Source: Blastocatellia bacterium (lineage in GTDB: Bacteria; Acidobacteriota; Blastocatellia; Chloracidobacteriales; JADJPF01). Taken from it: a stretch of 64,000 nucleotides of DNA. This document shows, piece by piece, positions 1 through 10,737 of this stretch. The notes under the pieces are model-generated. The model did no database searches and was not told where the DNA came from. It worked only from the letters and a program-made list of their open reading frames with translations. Location: positions 248,001 to 312,000 of the forward strand of contig JADJPF010000001.1 of assembly GCA_016713405.1 (NCBI GenBank), read 5' to 3'. Numbering within the stretch: position 1 is the stretch's first letter; each line of letters begins with the position of its first letter. A program made the translations under genes and the position numbers.

Positions 1-332
1 AACATTCCTTTGCCACCAGTTGAGATAGTTTTTAACTTAGTTAAACTACCATCATTGCCACGACGAAAAATCATAATCCCAGAGCCTTGAGAAAGGTTAT
101 CTTCTACATAAATAAGATTTCCTGGGCCAGTGGATTGCTGAAATTGTGGAGGAGCATAAACATCCATTAGTGGGATATCTTCATTGTCATCTGGGTAAGA
201 GTTCTCATTCCAATCATTATGGATTTGTTGTTTTTTTTGTCTTTGAGCTTGAGAATTTTCAGTAGAGGTAAAAGACAGAATAAGAAATATCATTGTAAAC
301 ATCAAAAAGCTTATTATTAGCCGGCCTTTCAT
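1..332 (-). CDS. Secreted beta-propeller-like protein, C-terminal part outside window
   Basis: The reading frame runs leftward off the window edge, so only about 110 N-terminal residues are visible. An AAGGAGA ribosome site lies just upstream of the ATG at 332. The first ~28 residues form a signal peptide (basic MKGR start, a long hydrophobic stretch, then SQAQ). A charged linker is followed by a blade-like segment with the pattern N-L-I-Y-V-E-D-N and then F-R-R-G-N-D-G-S-L-T, which resembles the repeats of lactonase/YVTN-type seven-bladed propellers. I infer an exported propeller protein of unknown ligand. The assignment rests on one blade only. It is divergent from the GAF gene at 804. Confidence 0.6.
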   Translation of the reverse strand, partial: MKGRLIISFLMFTMIFLILSFTSTENSQAQRQKKQQIHNDWNENSYPDDNEDIPLMDVYAPPQFQQSTGPGNLIYVEDNLSQGSGIMIFRRGNDGSLTKLKTISTGGKGM

Positions 333-803
333 ATGTTCTTCTCCTTAGATTTTTAGTCACCTAGTAACTAAATAAATCAATTGAATATGTTTATTAGTTA
401 AATCCAAAAAGGATTTAAGAATTTATTTATTGGTATAGAGAATGGTTGATTTTTAAGTGGCTAATTCTATTATTTACTTTTATATGAGAGATTTAATTAA
501 ATTTTCTTAAATCTTCTATACCTTATACTTAATGATACTAATAGTCTATTATTTTATACTGATAGTCTATTATTTTGTACTAACAGTCTAAATATATAAG
601 TAAAAATTTAAAAATCAAGTGTAAAAAGGAGTGGTTTTTTACTTACGTTAAGATATTAGTAGGCAGTTATAATAGTTAAAGCTAAACAACAGCTAGAAAA
701 TTAGGATTTTGTTATAACCATTTAGTAGTAATTATGCTAGTATAAGATTTTTAAGTAAGATTAAATTCTAACCTAAATAGACCATTGGTTTTGAGGGGAA
801 AAT
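333..803. other. Divergent intergenic region (471 bp)
   Basis: Very AT-rich spacer between the leftward propeller gene and the rightward GAF gene; it must hold both promoters. The only clear structure is the 21-bp tandem repeat listed separately. I see no convincing ORF, RNA gene or terminator. Confidence 0.7.
537..593. repeat. Tandem 21-bp repeat, possible operator array
   Basis: Three direct copies with start points at 537, 558 and 579, so an exact 21-bp period. The consensus is ACTRATAGTCTATTATTTT followed by RT; the third copy is truncated after the AGTCTA core. A 21-bp step is two helical turns, which would place a repeated protein-binding site on one face of the DNA. It lies in the middle of a divergent promoter region. 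The operator role is an inference. Confidence 0.6.
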
Positions 804-1463
804 ATGAAACTAAATAAATCAATTAAAAAAACAAATATTGAGCTACTTCAAGAAGAGCTTTTAAAAAAACAAATTAAAATTACTGAGTTAGAAGCCCATA
901 ATAAGGAATTACAGGTTATTTTACGGCGGTTAATTATTGAGCGAAATGTTACAGAATTATTAAGATCTGCTGTTAGTTTTGATCAAATTTGTGAAAAAAT
1001 ACTAGCAACAGTTTGTGAGAATTTAGGTTTTCAATTAGGGCTTTTTTGGTCTTATGACTATGAATTAAATAGTTTATGTTGCACAAAAATTTGGCGAAGT
1101 TCTTTTTTAAGAGAAGAAACAGAGTTTGAGTTAGTTAGTCAACAGACTTTATTTTCTCCTGGCGTAGGGTTGCCAGGTAGATTGTTAATTAGCAATAAAC
1201 CTACTTGGATTGAAGATGTAGTCAAAGATGATAATTTTCCTCGTGCAAATGTAGCAAATAAAATAGGGCTACATTCTGCTTTTGGTTTTCCTATTTTAAT
1301 TGGTTGTGAAGTATTTGGAATAATGGAGTTTTTCTTGCAGAATTTTCAGCCAGTAGATGAAAACCTTTTAGATTTGATGGCTAATCTTGGAAATCAAATA
1401 GGTGAATTTAATTGGCATAATTGGCATGGAAAGGTCAATAATCAAAGCAGCTATTTTTGCTAG
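804..1463 (+). CDS. Stand-alone GAF-domain protein with N-terminal coiled coil
   Basis: 219 residues. Residues 1-50 are Lys/Glu/Leu-rich and look like a coiled coil. Residues ~55-210 form a GAF domain of the type found in sensor kinases and diguanylate cyclases: a helix with C-E-K-I-L-A-T-V-C, the G-V-G-L-P-G-R turn, the W-I-E-D-V segment, and the S-A-F-G-F-P-I strand before V-F-G-I-M-E-F-F. There is no kinase, GGDEF or DNA-binding domain, so it probably acts as a small-molecule or redox-sensing partner for another protein. A GAGGGG ribosome site precedes the ATG. No membrane segment is seen, so it should be cytoplasmic. Ligand unknown. Confidence 0.75.
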   Translation: MKLNKSIKKTNIELLQEELLKKQIKITELEAHNKELQVILRRLIIERNVTELLRSAVSFDQICEKILATVCENLGFQLGLFWSYDYELNSLCCTKIWRSSFLREETEFELVSQQTLFSPGVGLPGRLLISNKPTWIEDVVKDDNFPRANVANKIGLHSAFGFPILIGCEVFGIMEFFLQNFQPVDENLLDLMANLGNQIGEFNWHNWHGKVNNQSSYFC

Positions 1464-1471
1464 AGTTTTTA

Positions 1472-2061
1472 CTATTCTAAAGAACAACTTTTTAGTAGTA
1501 GGGATGCTAGTTTTTTAGCATTTCGGATAGCTGTTTTTGATATTTCTTTGTCAATATTACATAAAATATTTGCTCCTATTATTAACAATATAAATTGCTC
1601 AGCTACTTGATTAGGGTTAGCGATATTAGCTAATTTAACTTTATCTAAAATAAGATCTTTTAATTGACTAATAAATTTTTCTGATACTAAAAAATAGGGT
1701 ACATTGTGTCTAAGACACGGATTTGAGCATTTATAAAAGGTTCTCCACGATAGTTAGTTTCTTGAAAAGAACTAAATAATAAATCAAATATTATTAATAA
1801 TTGTTTTTTAGGTAGTTTACTACGTTGGTAAAGTTTAGTAGTAAACCAATTCCACCACTTTTCTTCACTACGTTCTACAACAGCTAATATCAATTGATCT
1901 TTGGAGAGAAAGTATTTATAGAGTGTCATTTTAGCAATGCCAGCTTGAAGGACAATTTCATCAACACCAACAGCTTGCAAGCCTTTCTCATAGAATAGCT
2001 GTGCTGCTGTATCTAGAATTTTTTCTTGAATTTGGTTTTGTTGGGTTAATCTAGTGACCAC
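1472..2061 (-). CDS. TetR-family transcriptional regulator (frameshifted)
   Basis: The first ~60 residues are a clear TetR helix-turn-helix (A-A-Q-L-F-Y-E-K-G-L, V-D-E-I-V, A-G-I-A-K-M-T-L-Y-K-Y-F). The first frame stops at 1687 after 124 residues, which is too short for the family (~190). The next frame continues without a gap with about 65 helical residues ending at 1472. The switch falls in an A6 run at 1689-1694 (T6 on the coding strand); one extra base restores a full-length protein. The start is GTG at 2061, about 7 nt downstream of a TATAAT box and without a Shine-Dalgarno, so the mRNA may be leaderless. Targets unknown. Confidence 0.75.
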
Positions 2062-2068
2062 GACTTCG

Positions 2069-2098
2069 ATTATATCAAATGTAATTTATAATTTACAA
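2069..2098 (-). promoter_or_regulatory. Sigma-70-type promoter of the TetR gene
   Basis: On the minus strand TTGTAA (2093-2098) and a perfect TATAAT (2069-2074) are separated by 18 nt. The GTG start codon of the TetR gene begins at 2061, 7 nt past the -10 box. This is where transcription would start, so the transcript would have essentially no leader. Confidence 0.55.
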
Positions 2099-2200
2099 AA
2101 ACAGACTGCTTTTCCAATAAGTTTTAATTTCTAGATAAATTTTAGGGAATTATTACAGGTTTTTAGTGTTACTTTAAATATAAGGTAAAGGAGTTTTTTA

Positions 2201-2641
2201 ATGTCAGAAAAAAATAAATCTGATGCTTTTCAACAAATGCAAACAGAAATAGCTCAAGTAGTGCAAGAAGTAATTACAGATTATTTATTACCACTACAAA
2301 CAAAAAAAATTTCAAAAAAAATGATAGAACAAATGTCAGTTGATTGTGCTAGTCAAATTGCAAGTAAAGCAGTTGTAATTAGCCGTAAAACTTCAACTAA
2401 TCAAACAAGTAAATTAACTAGTGAATTAGCTAGTTTACTTAATGAACATACTTGGAAAGCAGCCCCTCTATTTAATGATAAATTAACTGCTTTAGTAGGA
2501 AAAATGACTCCAGAAGAATATGAAAAAGTAAAGGCTGGAGTAGCAAATCAAGTAGTTTCACAGGTTTATAAAAGCATATCAGATTTTGCTAATGCTCTAG
2601 GAATTAAGATTTCAGAAAATTCTGCTAATTCAAAAAAATAG
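2201..2641 (+). CDS. Small hypothetical helical protein
   Basis: 146 residues, not recognised. It starts at an ATG with a good AAGGAG site 7 nt upstream. The sequence is polar and predicted mostly helical (Q, K, E, S, A-rich), without signal peptide, membrane segment, cysteine cluster or known motif. A T-P-E-E-Y-E-K-V segment lies near residue 105. It sits about 60 bp upstream of the receptor kinase at 2703 on the same strand and may be co-transcribed with it, but nothing in the sequence shows a functional link. Confidence 0.6.
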   Translation: MSEKNKSDAFQQMQTEIAQVVQEVITDYLLPLQTKKISKKMIEQMSVDCASQIASKAVVISRKTSTNQTSKLTSELASLLNEHTWKAAPLFNDKLTALVGKMTPEEYEKVKAGVANQVVSQVYKSISDFANALGIKISENSANSKK

Positions 2642-2702
2642 TTAGATTCCTAAATTCTAATAAATTTAGTTTTAAGATTGTGTGTTAAGGAATCGTGTAT
2701 TT

Positions 2703-5395
2703 ATGCTAAGAAATGGACAAGTATTAGATGCTAAATATAGGATTGAAAAGCTACTGGGCCAGGGTGGAATGGGAGCGGTTTACCAAGCTATTCATATAGG
2801 CACAGAACGTTTAGTAGCAGTAAAAGTAATTGCCCCTCAATTTATGTCTAATACTGAGTTTGTAGAACGATTTAAGCTTGAAGCTAAAGCTGCTGGACGG
2901 CTTCGTCATCCTAATATTGTTAATGTTACTGATTTTGGTTTTACAGAAATAGACTCAAAACGAATTGCTTATCTAGTAATGGAATATCTTAATGGCTCTA
3001 ACCTTGGAGATATGTTGCAAAGAAAAGGGAAATTAAGAGTTCAATTTGTTGTTGAAATAGTAGAACAAATCTGCGTCGGACTTTTTGAAGCACATAAACA
3101 AGGTATTATTCATCGAGACTTAAAACCAGATAATATTTGGTTAGAACCTGATGGACGGGGAGGTTATAACGTAAAATTACTAGATTTTGGTCTAGCTAAA
3201 TTAAAGAATAATGTTGATGAGACCAACAAAGTTTTAACAGGAATGTTAAAAACTAAACTACCTACTTCTGAAGTAGAAAGTTTACTTAAAACAGGCAACT
3301 TGGATAATATTAAAATTGCAATTCAAAGTGTAAAAAATATTGATACTGAAGCAGTAACACAAATTGCTTCAGTTGAAACACAAAAAGTAGTTCAGCAAGC
3401 TACTCATTTTACTAATAATGCTACTAATGAATGGGAAACAAAGGTAGGGACAATAATGGGAACACCTCTTTATATGTCTCCTGAACAGTGTGCTGGAACA
3501 AAATTAGAGATTCAATCAGATATTTATAGTTTAGGTGTAATAGTTTACCAAATGCTAAGTGGTAAACTTCCCTTTACTGGCGATATGTATCAGCTTATTT
3601 ATAAACATAGTGTTGAACTTCCACCGCCATTAAAGTCTAGCAAAATACCAAAAGCCGTTTCTAAAATTGTAATGGCAGCTTTGGCAAAAAAAGCAGAAGA
3701 TAGACCTGTTTCTGCCCTTGCCTTTGCTACGGCACTTCGTACTAGTGCTGATGGTGATATTCCTATTATGCAAGAAGCTTTAGAACTATATCAAAAACAC
3801 TATGAAACCTTCTTAAAAATAGGAGTTCTAATAAATTTACCATTTTTTCTTATAGCCTGGTTAATTGAAGTATTTCTCTCTCAACAAAGCATTAAATTAG
3901 GTTTTTTAGTTGAACAAGGCTTGATTGGTTTAGTAATAATACTTGCCAATATTTCTTATATTGCTTTAGTTGCTCAAACTATTGGACAAGAAAACTTAAT
4001 AAAAACTAATTTTTCAACAATTTTACTGTCGCTAATGACATTACCTAGAAAGTTATTTTTAATAATACTAGGTAAGCTCTATAGTATATTTTTAATTATA
4101 TTTGATAGCTTTAAGCTAATTAAACCAGGTCTAAAAAGTTATATTGGTTATACTTTATTAGTTTTTTAATTTAATTAAAAAAGTAGATTTTTATATCCCT
4201 ATAATGGTTGCAGCTTTCCCATTTTTAATTTTAAGTGTAATTTATCCACCTATTGCTATAGCTTTTTCTTTAATTTATAGAAGGTCTTGTTATATTGGAG
4301 GAGAAGAAACTATTGCAATACTAGAGCAAAATCTATCAGAAAAATTAACTATAACTAATCTATCTCCTTTTAGACGGATGGCTAGTTTATTTATAATAAT
4401 ACTAATAATAGTTACTAGTTGGTTTTTCTCAAAGGATAGTATCCTAATTAATGCAGCTATAACAGGAAATGCTAGTACTATTAAAGCCTTATCTACCTTG
4501 GGCTTAAATATAGAAGATGTTAAAGATGAACAAGGTCACAATTTATATTTTCTTGCAATGGTTAATAATCACTTAGAAGCAAGTAAAGAAATAGTAGAAA
4601 ATGGTTTTTCTCGTTTGCCTGCAACACCTGAAAGCCAAATAATTAATAGTAAAGTTGCTGGCATGGTGCTAATTGGTAGTGGATGGTTAACTCGCCCTAA
4701 AATAGAGGATCTAGAATTGGATAAAAATGATCAACAAGTTTATGAAGTATTTGTAGATTCTTTTTATTTAGATCAAACAGAGGTGACTAATAGTCAATTT
4801 GAGGAATTTGTTAAAGATGCAAACTATATAACGGATGCCGAACTAGAAGGAGATGATTATAATTGGCGAGTTTTTGCTACTGAAGATCGAAAAGATCATC
4901 CTGTTACTAGTGTTAGTTGGCGAGATGCTGAAAGCTATGCAAAATGGGCAGGAAAACGCCTTCCTACAGAAGCAGAATGGGAATATGCTGCACGAGGAGG
5001 AATATTTTATAAAAAATATCCTTGGGGTAGTGCAATGCCTTCACTAGAAAAAAATTCTAATTTTGGTCTAAGTCGAGCAATAATTGATTTAGAAAACGTT
5101 CCAACCGTAAAAGTAAAAAGTTATGTTCCAAATGGATATGGCCTTTATGATATGTCGGGCAATGTTTGGGAATGGTGTTCGGATTGGTATGACAAAGATT
5201 ATTATAACTATAGCCCAAAAACTAACCCTACAGGCCCGGCAAAAGGTAAATTAAAAGTTTTGCGGGGGATCCTGGTATACTGGAGCTGATAATATAGAAG
5301 TTTCTAAGCGTAATTCAGATCTACCTGATGGAAGACAATTTGATTATGGGTTTCGCTGTGCTTTAGATAAAGATAAACTTCCAAAAACTAATTAA
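2703..5395 (+). CDS. Receptor-type Ser/Thr kinase with C-terminal SUMF domain (two frameshifts)
   Basis: Hanks-type kinase at residues ~10-345: Gly loop G-Q-G-G-M-G-A-V, Lys41, HRD at 137-139, DFG at 161-163, M-S-P-E-Q near 260. DFG and SPE are ~100 residues apart instead of ~30, so the activation segment carries a long insert. A multi-pass hydrophobic region follows, then an ankyrin-like stretch and a SUMF/FGE-like domain (T-N-S-Q-F, R-L-P-T-E-A-E-W-E-Y, Y-P-W-G, G-N-V-W-E-W). The frame breaks in a T6 run at 4162-4167 and a G5 run at 5264-5268; correcting both gives one protein ending F-R-C-A-L. The SUMF domain lacks the catalytic cysteines of formylglycine-generating enzymes, so a binding role is more likely. 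A GTG at 2682 is possible, but the ATG at 2703 follows AAGGA. Confidence 0.8.
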
Positions 5396-5546
5396 GTAGC
5401 AAATAAACTTACTTAAACTAAACATTATAAAAGCTTATAACTTATTTTTTATTGTTTAGTTAGCGTTATTGTAAGTTGAAAAGTAAGCAAGAAAGGTTTA
5501 TATTTCTTGTTGCCCCACCTGTTATTGTTTCAGCAAGGAGATAGCT

Positions 5547-6884
5547 ATGCTAAGAAAACTATCTGTTTTTCTTTGTTTATTTCTACTTATCACTATATCT
5601 GTTTATAGTGATGGTACAAATAATACACAAACAGTAGTTTCTTTGCCTGGACAAATACAAAAAAATAATAATGTTGTTTTTAGTTCTGATGGGCAGTATG
5701 GCTTTGTTGCTGCTTATCGTCGTCCTGATGGTAGTAATAATAATGAAGTCTATAGTTTTAGCACAAATTCTGGCTTAATAGTTGATCGCAAAGAAGTTGC
5801 TTTTGCTCCCACTACTGTTGCAATGGACAATTCTAATACTATGGTAGTAGTTGGTTCAGCCGCAACGGATATTCCTACAGCACAAATTCATATCTTAAAA
5901 ACTGATTTAGATGGTCGATTTTCTCCTGATAGCTATGTTGCTAGTGTACCTCTACCTGCGTCAAGTTTTGGTGATTGGATACCTAGTCAAATTGCTGTTA
6001 GTAATTTAGGTTATGCGATATTTTCTAATAAAGCTTCTTTATATGTAATTACCATTCAAAATACTTTTAATGGTATTGCTGGAGAAACAACTAGCATTAC
6101 AGAGGTAGTTAGCCAAGAAACTTATAGTAATTCCAATAGGCTTATAAATATAGATTTTGATAAAAATTCTAATACTTTAGTAACAATTTGGCGTAAAAGT
6201 AATGAAAATTATAGTTTACTACTACATAAACTTACTAGTGATGGTAAGCTTTTACCAATAAGTACTACACCAAATAACCCAACAGCTAATGAAGTTGTAC
6301 TTCCACCAGGAGAAATTATTGCTAGAGGTAGCAATGTTGCTTTTAATAGTAATGCAACAGAAATTTATTTTGTTTCTAGCTCCACAGGAATGATTTATAG
6401 CTACCCAATTTATGGTGGAGGTGGTTTAATAGAAAAAGCTCGTTATCAACTGTTTGCTGATGGAGCAATTCAATCAGCCTTAACTAGTCCTAGAAATATT
6501 GTTTTTCGTAACGTTCAATTATCAACAGGCTTTCAACCTACACTTTATATTAGTCGTCCTCTTGGAATTAGTCGCCCTCTAGGGGTAAAACCAAACGCTA
6601 TAGTAACTATTGAAGCTAGTGATGCTAGTTTGATCTCTGCCAAAATATTTGATGAACAAGAAGACACAATGAATACTACAATAAATGAAGCTGGTACTGT
6701 AGCCTATATTGCAATGAGTAAGGGAACTTTCTACCGCTTTGATACTTTGTCTGGTGAAACTAGTGCAGCACAAAACTTTTCTAATACTTTATTAAAGGTT
6801 TATTTACAAGAAAGAAATGGGCTTTTAGCTCTTACAGGGATACAAGATTCTGTTGGTACAGTTAATTTGATGAGAATAGATTAA
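5547..6884 (+). CDS. Secreted beta-propeller-like protein
   Basis: 445 residues with a classic signal peptide (MLRKLSVFLCLFLLITISVYS). The mature part is built of repeating beta-rich segments such as S-S-D-G-Q-Y-G-F-V-A and F-N-S-N-A-T-E-I-Y-F-V, typical of WD40/YVTN-like propellers. A short duplication I-S-R-P-L-G occurs near residue 340. An AAGGAG site lies 6 nt before the ATG. No catalytic motif is visible; it is probably periplasmic or surface-exposed. The activator gene at 6916 follows after 31 bp with no terminator between, so the two may be co-transcribed. Confidence 0.65.
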   Translation: MLRKLSVFLCLFLLITISVYSDGTNNTQTVVSLPGQIQKNNNVVFSSDGQYGFVAAYRRPDGSNNNEVYSFSTNSGLIVDRKEVAFAPTTVAMDNSNTMVVVGSAATDIPTAQIHILKTDLDGRFSPDSYVASVPLPASSFGDWIPSQIAVSNLGYAIFSNKASLYVITIQNTFNGIAGETTSITEVVSQETYSNSNRLINIDFDKNSNTLVTIWRKSNENYSLLLHKLTSDGKLLPISTTPNNPTANEVVLPPGEIIARGSNVAFNSNATEIYFVSSSTGMIYSYPIYGGGGLIEKARYQLFADGAIQSALTSPRNIVFRNVQLSTGFQPTLYISRPLGISRPLGVKPNAIVTIEASDASLISAKIFDEQEDTMNTTINEAGTVAYIAMSKGTFYRFDTLSGETSAAQNFSNTLLKVYLQERNGLLALTGIQDSVGTVNLMRID

Positions 6885-6915
6885 GAAAACCTAAAAATTA
6901 TTAGTTGTTGAGCCT

Positions 6916-9900
6916 ATGAGTACACAGCGCGTTTCCGTTCCATGGTATAAAGCTTTTGATAAACCAAATAAATCATCAAATCAACTTTCTAACATTATCT
7001 CTCAAGCAGAAAAATCTTTTGAATCTGGACAATATCAAGAATTAATTAAGTTAATAGAAAATGCTTTAGAACAAAAAGTTGATGACTCTGAACAGGAAGT
7101 CATTCTTAGATGTTTGCTTAATGAAGCTCTTTGTGAATTAAGTTTTTATGATGAAGCTGCTGTAATATTAAATGAATATGAAAAACAGCAAACTAACCTA
7201 CCTAGTAAACTACAAGCAGAACTACTACTTAGAATAGGTGCTACTGCTAGTTGGAGAGCGCAGTACCCAAAAGCAATTGCTAAATTAAATGAAGCAGTCC
7301 TTTTATTTACCGTTCTTAATGATAAAGAAGGTATAACAAGAGGTTATTTTGAGCTTTCTTTACTCTATATAAATATTAATGAATATGCTATTGCACGAGA
7401 TTATTTAACTCGGGCTTATACAGAAGCAGAATTAATAGCTAACCGTCGTTTGACTGCACAAATCTTTTTACGTTTAGGAATGGTAGATCATTATGAAGGT
7501 GATTTTGCTAATGCTAAACTCCATTACAACAGAGCATTAAAATTGGTAGCCAATACAAAATCTTATCGTCTTTTAGGTTCTCTGCAAATGAACCTGGCAA
7601 ATACATTGTTTTTAGAGCAACGAGGCTCAGCACAACAAATTATTAATTTATATGAAAGTGCTATAGAAAACTTTAAGAAGCTAAATAACTCTCATTTTAT
7701 TGCTCATTGTTATAATAATTTAGGCGATTGTTTATTGCGCTTTGGTATGTGGGAAAAAGCCCAGATGTTTTTGACTCAAGCAATAGAGTTAGCCCGTAGC
7801 GCAAATTATCACCATAGCGAAAGCCTAGCACTAATTACTTTGGCAGAACTAAAATTGCGTTGTGGTGATCTAAATGGAGCTAAACGTCTTTTAACACCAG
7901 CAATTAAGATTGCAGAACAAACTGATAAAAGTGTCCTAGCTTATGCAAAAAGAGTTTATGGTTATACTTACCAAGCTACAAATCCAGCAGCCTTAAAAGC
8001 TTTTAACTCTTCTTTACAACTAGCAACTGCTGTTGGAGATCATAATGAAATTACTTTTTCACTCCTGGCACTTGTGGACTACTATTTTGCAAGGGGAGAG
8101 TATGAACAAGCCCGAAATTTTCTTAAACATGCCCAAGAAAGGCTTATGACTAAGCCTTCACCTTATATTTCTGGCTTTGCTCAACGTTTAACAGGAATGC
8201 TTAAGTATGTTGAAGGTGTTTTGACGGAAGCAATTCAACATATCAACTCTTCAATTTCAATTTTTACTACTGTAGGGGATCGATATGAACTTGGCAGAAG
8301 TCATTTAGAATTAGCAGAAGTTTTAATTAGTAGTGAAAGCTTAACTGCTGCTGAAAGTCATATTTCTCAAGCTCAAGAAATTCTTATAGAACTTAAGGCT
8401 CGTCCAGATATTATTCGAGCCGAAAAAATGCAGATTCTTGTTAATGAAAAACTAACATCTCCAAATACTACCAAAACTATTGATAAAAATAGTGTTATAC
8501 AAAATATTGCAACCCTTTTAGATTTACCTTTATTTAAGCGTTTAGCCCAAGCTTGTATTACTCAAGAAATCTTATTAGAAGAATTTGCAGCAATTACTTT
8601 TGAAACACTGCCAATAGCACAATTACTTATTTTTTACCCTCTAATCAATCTCAAACTCTGCTAATTTCTCATGGAACTAGTCAAAATGAAGCTGCAAAGT
8701 TACGTAAACAAATAATTGCTTCAGAAAAAAAAATATTTAGATAGCGGACGACTAATCAAACTATCAAGCATTTATCATCAAGATGTTTTTGTTTACTCTG
8801 AAAGTAAAACTAACTTTTCATACTTAGAACAAGAACGCTGGGACTTATTTTAGAATTCTTAAAACTAGGGCTAGAAAATTGCTCGCTACGTACTAATTTT
8901 GGACAGGTTAAAAATACTACTAATATATCAGTACAAAATACTACTGAACCAAATATATTAATTCAAGGATTTGTTTATGCAAGTCCGATAATGTGTCGAG
9001 TAGTAGACCAGATCAAAAAGATCCGCACTTCTGATGTGACAGTTTTAATTACTGGTGAATCTGGCACAGGAAAAGAGCTAGTAGCACGGGCAATTCATGC
9101 AGAAAGTGCGCGTTGTGAAGGCGCATTTGTTGCTTTTAATTGTACTGCTACACCTAGAGAATTAATTGAAAGTCAGCTTTTTGGGCATCGTCGAGGCTCA
9201 TTTACTGGTGCTACAAGTAATTACTTAGGCGTAAGTCGTACCGCGAAAGGTGGAACATGATTTTTAGATGAAATTGGAGATTTAAGTTTAGATATTCAAC
9301 CAAAGTTACTTAGATTTTTAGAAGCAGGTGAAATTCAACCTCTTGGCGAAGGACGGCCATTAAAAGTAGATGTAAGAGTAATTGCTGCAACCAATGCAGA
9401 TCTAGGTTATTCAGTTGCAGAGAAACGATTTAGAGAAGACCTTTATCATCGGCTAAACATTATTCGCATACATATTCCACCTCTTAGAGAACGAGCAGAA
9501 GAAATTCCAATGTTACTACGTTATTATCTTAACTATTTTGCTAATCGTTATGGGGATAAACAAATAACTTTTTCTGAAGGTGCGATTAATGCTTTACAAC
9601 AATATCATTGGCCAGGAAATGTTCGTCAATTGCGCAATGAAATTGAAAGATTAATTACTTATTCAGTAAAAGGTGATGTGATTTCTATAGATGATCTTTC
9701 TTTAGATATTCAACAATCAAACTCTTTAAGTATGTTACCTAGATTAAGTGAACCTCAATCACAAAATTTAACTTCCTCTCTAGCCAGCAAAAGATCTAAG
9801 ATACTAGAGTTCCCAGAATCGCCAAAAACGCTAAGAGATGTTGTCCGGCCAGTAGAAAGAGAGTTAATCTTAGCTGCTTTTGAGCGCAACCAAGGCAATT

Positions 9901-9992
9901 TTAGTAAGGTAGCAAAAGAATTAGGTTTATCCAGACGTGGGTTAAAGCTAAAAATTGATAGCTTAAACCTTTCTGAAATAGTAAGTAAATAA
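6916..9992 (+). CDS. TPR-containing sigma-54-dependent transcriptional activator (broken)
   Basis: About 1025 residues when repaired. Residues ~25-520 are tandem TPR repeats; then comes an AAA+ sigma-54 activation domain with Walker A G-E-S-G-T-G-K-E, a G-S-F-T-G-A loop that contacts sigma-54, F-L-D-E-I-G Walker B, P-P-L-R-E-R arginine finger and W-P-G-N-V-R-Q-L sensor 2, and a Fis-type helix-turn-helix (F-S-K-V-A-K-E-L-G-L-S-R-R-G-L) at the C-terminus. The frame is broken at a T6 run (8630-8635), an A9 run (8725-8733) and a GGG (8840-8842). A TGA at 9258-9260 replaces the Leu codon expected before F-L-D-E. The TPR part probably senses a protein or signal that controls the ATPase. Either error-laden sequence or a decaying gene. 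Confidence 0.75.
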
Positions 9993-10030
9993 ATTTCTCG
10001 GCAATTAGTTTAGGAGTAAGTTTTATTAAA

Positions 10031-10737
10031 ATGATTTTGAAAAAAAATTTAATTATTGCAATAGATGGCCCCTCTGGTTCAGGTAAAAGTACTACTGGTA
10101 AAGCATTAGCTAACAAACTTGGATATTTATATATTGATACTGGGGCAATGTATAGGGCTGCTGCTTTGGCAGCAATTAGAGCAAACATAGGATTATCAGA
10201 AGAAGAAAAAATAATTTCTTTAGTAAAAGATACTAATATAAACTTAAAGGGTAGCCCTTATAAGTTACAAGTTTTTCTTAATGGCGAAGATGTAACAGAA
10301 AATATTCGCACTCCAGAAGTTAGCCAATCAGCATCAATTATTTCTGCTATTGGAGGTGTTCGCCAAGCTTTAGTAGCACGGCAACAAGAAATGGGAAAAC
10401 AAGGTGGAGTGGTTTTAGATGGGCGAGATATTGGAACACATGTTTTTCCTAATGCAGATGCCAAATTTTTCTAATAGCAGATGTTGATGAACGCGCTCGC
10501 CGTCGTAACTTAGAAGAAGTTAACCGAGGAGAAAATTTAACATTAGAAGAAACCTTAAAAGAAATAGAAGAACGAGATCAACGAGATGAACAACGCACTT
10601 ATTCACCTCTACGGCCTGCGGAGGACTCTATTAAACTTGATACTTCTAATTTAACTCCTAATTTAGTAGTAGAAAAAATCTTAGAACACCTTGAGCCAAA
10701 GTTAAATTTAATGGCAAAACCTCTAGGAATTAGCTAA
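10031..10737 (+). CDS. cmk: Cytidylate kinase (single frameshift)
   Basis: Phosphorylates CMP/dCMP with ATP, an essential step in pyrimidine nucleotide supply. The N-terminal P-loop I-D-G-P-S-G-S-G-K-S-T is followed by Y-I-D-T-G-A-M-Y-R-A and the D-G-R-D-I-G-T motif, all diagnostic. The frame stops at 10474 after K-F-F; one extra T in the T5 run at 10466-10470 continues directly into L-I-A-D-V-D-E-R-A-R-R-R and the Q-R-D-E-Q-R-T lid to a stop at 10735-10737, giving 235 residues, normal for the family. Because the enzyme is essential in most bacteria, the frameshift is probably a sequencing error. ribE starts at the next base. Confidence 0.9.

Noticed and set aside
537..593. Possible CRISPR-like repeat
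   Set aside because: The units are directly adjacent, 21 bp, without unique spacers, and no cas genes are present.
9258..9260. TGA as a selenocysteine codon
   Set aside because: It replaces a conserved Leu in a AAA+ domain, and no selenocysteine insertion hairpin or Sec genes are seen.
10466..10474. Programmed ribosomal frameshifting in cmk, ispG and others
   Set aside because: The sites differ in sequence and required direction, lack slippery heptamers with a downstream structure, and occur in unrelated genes; assembly error explains them better.
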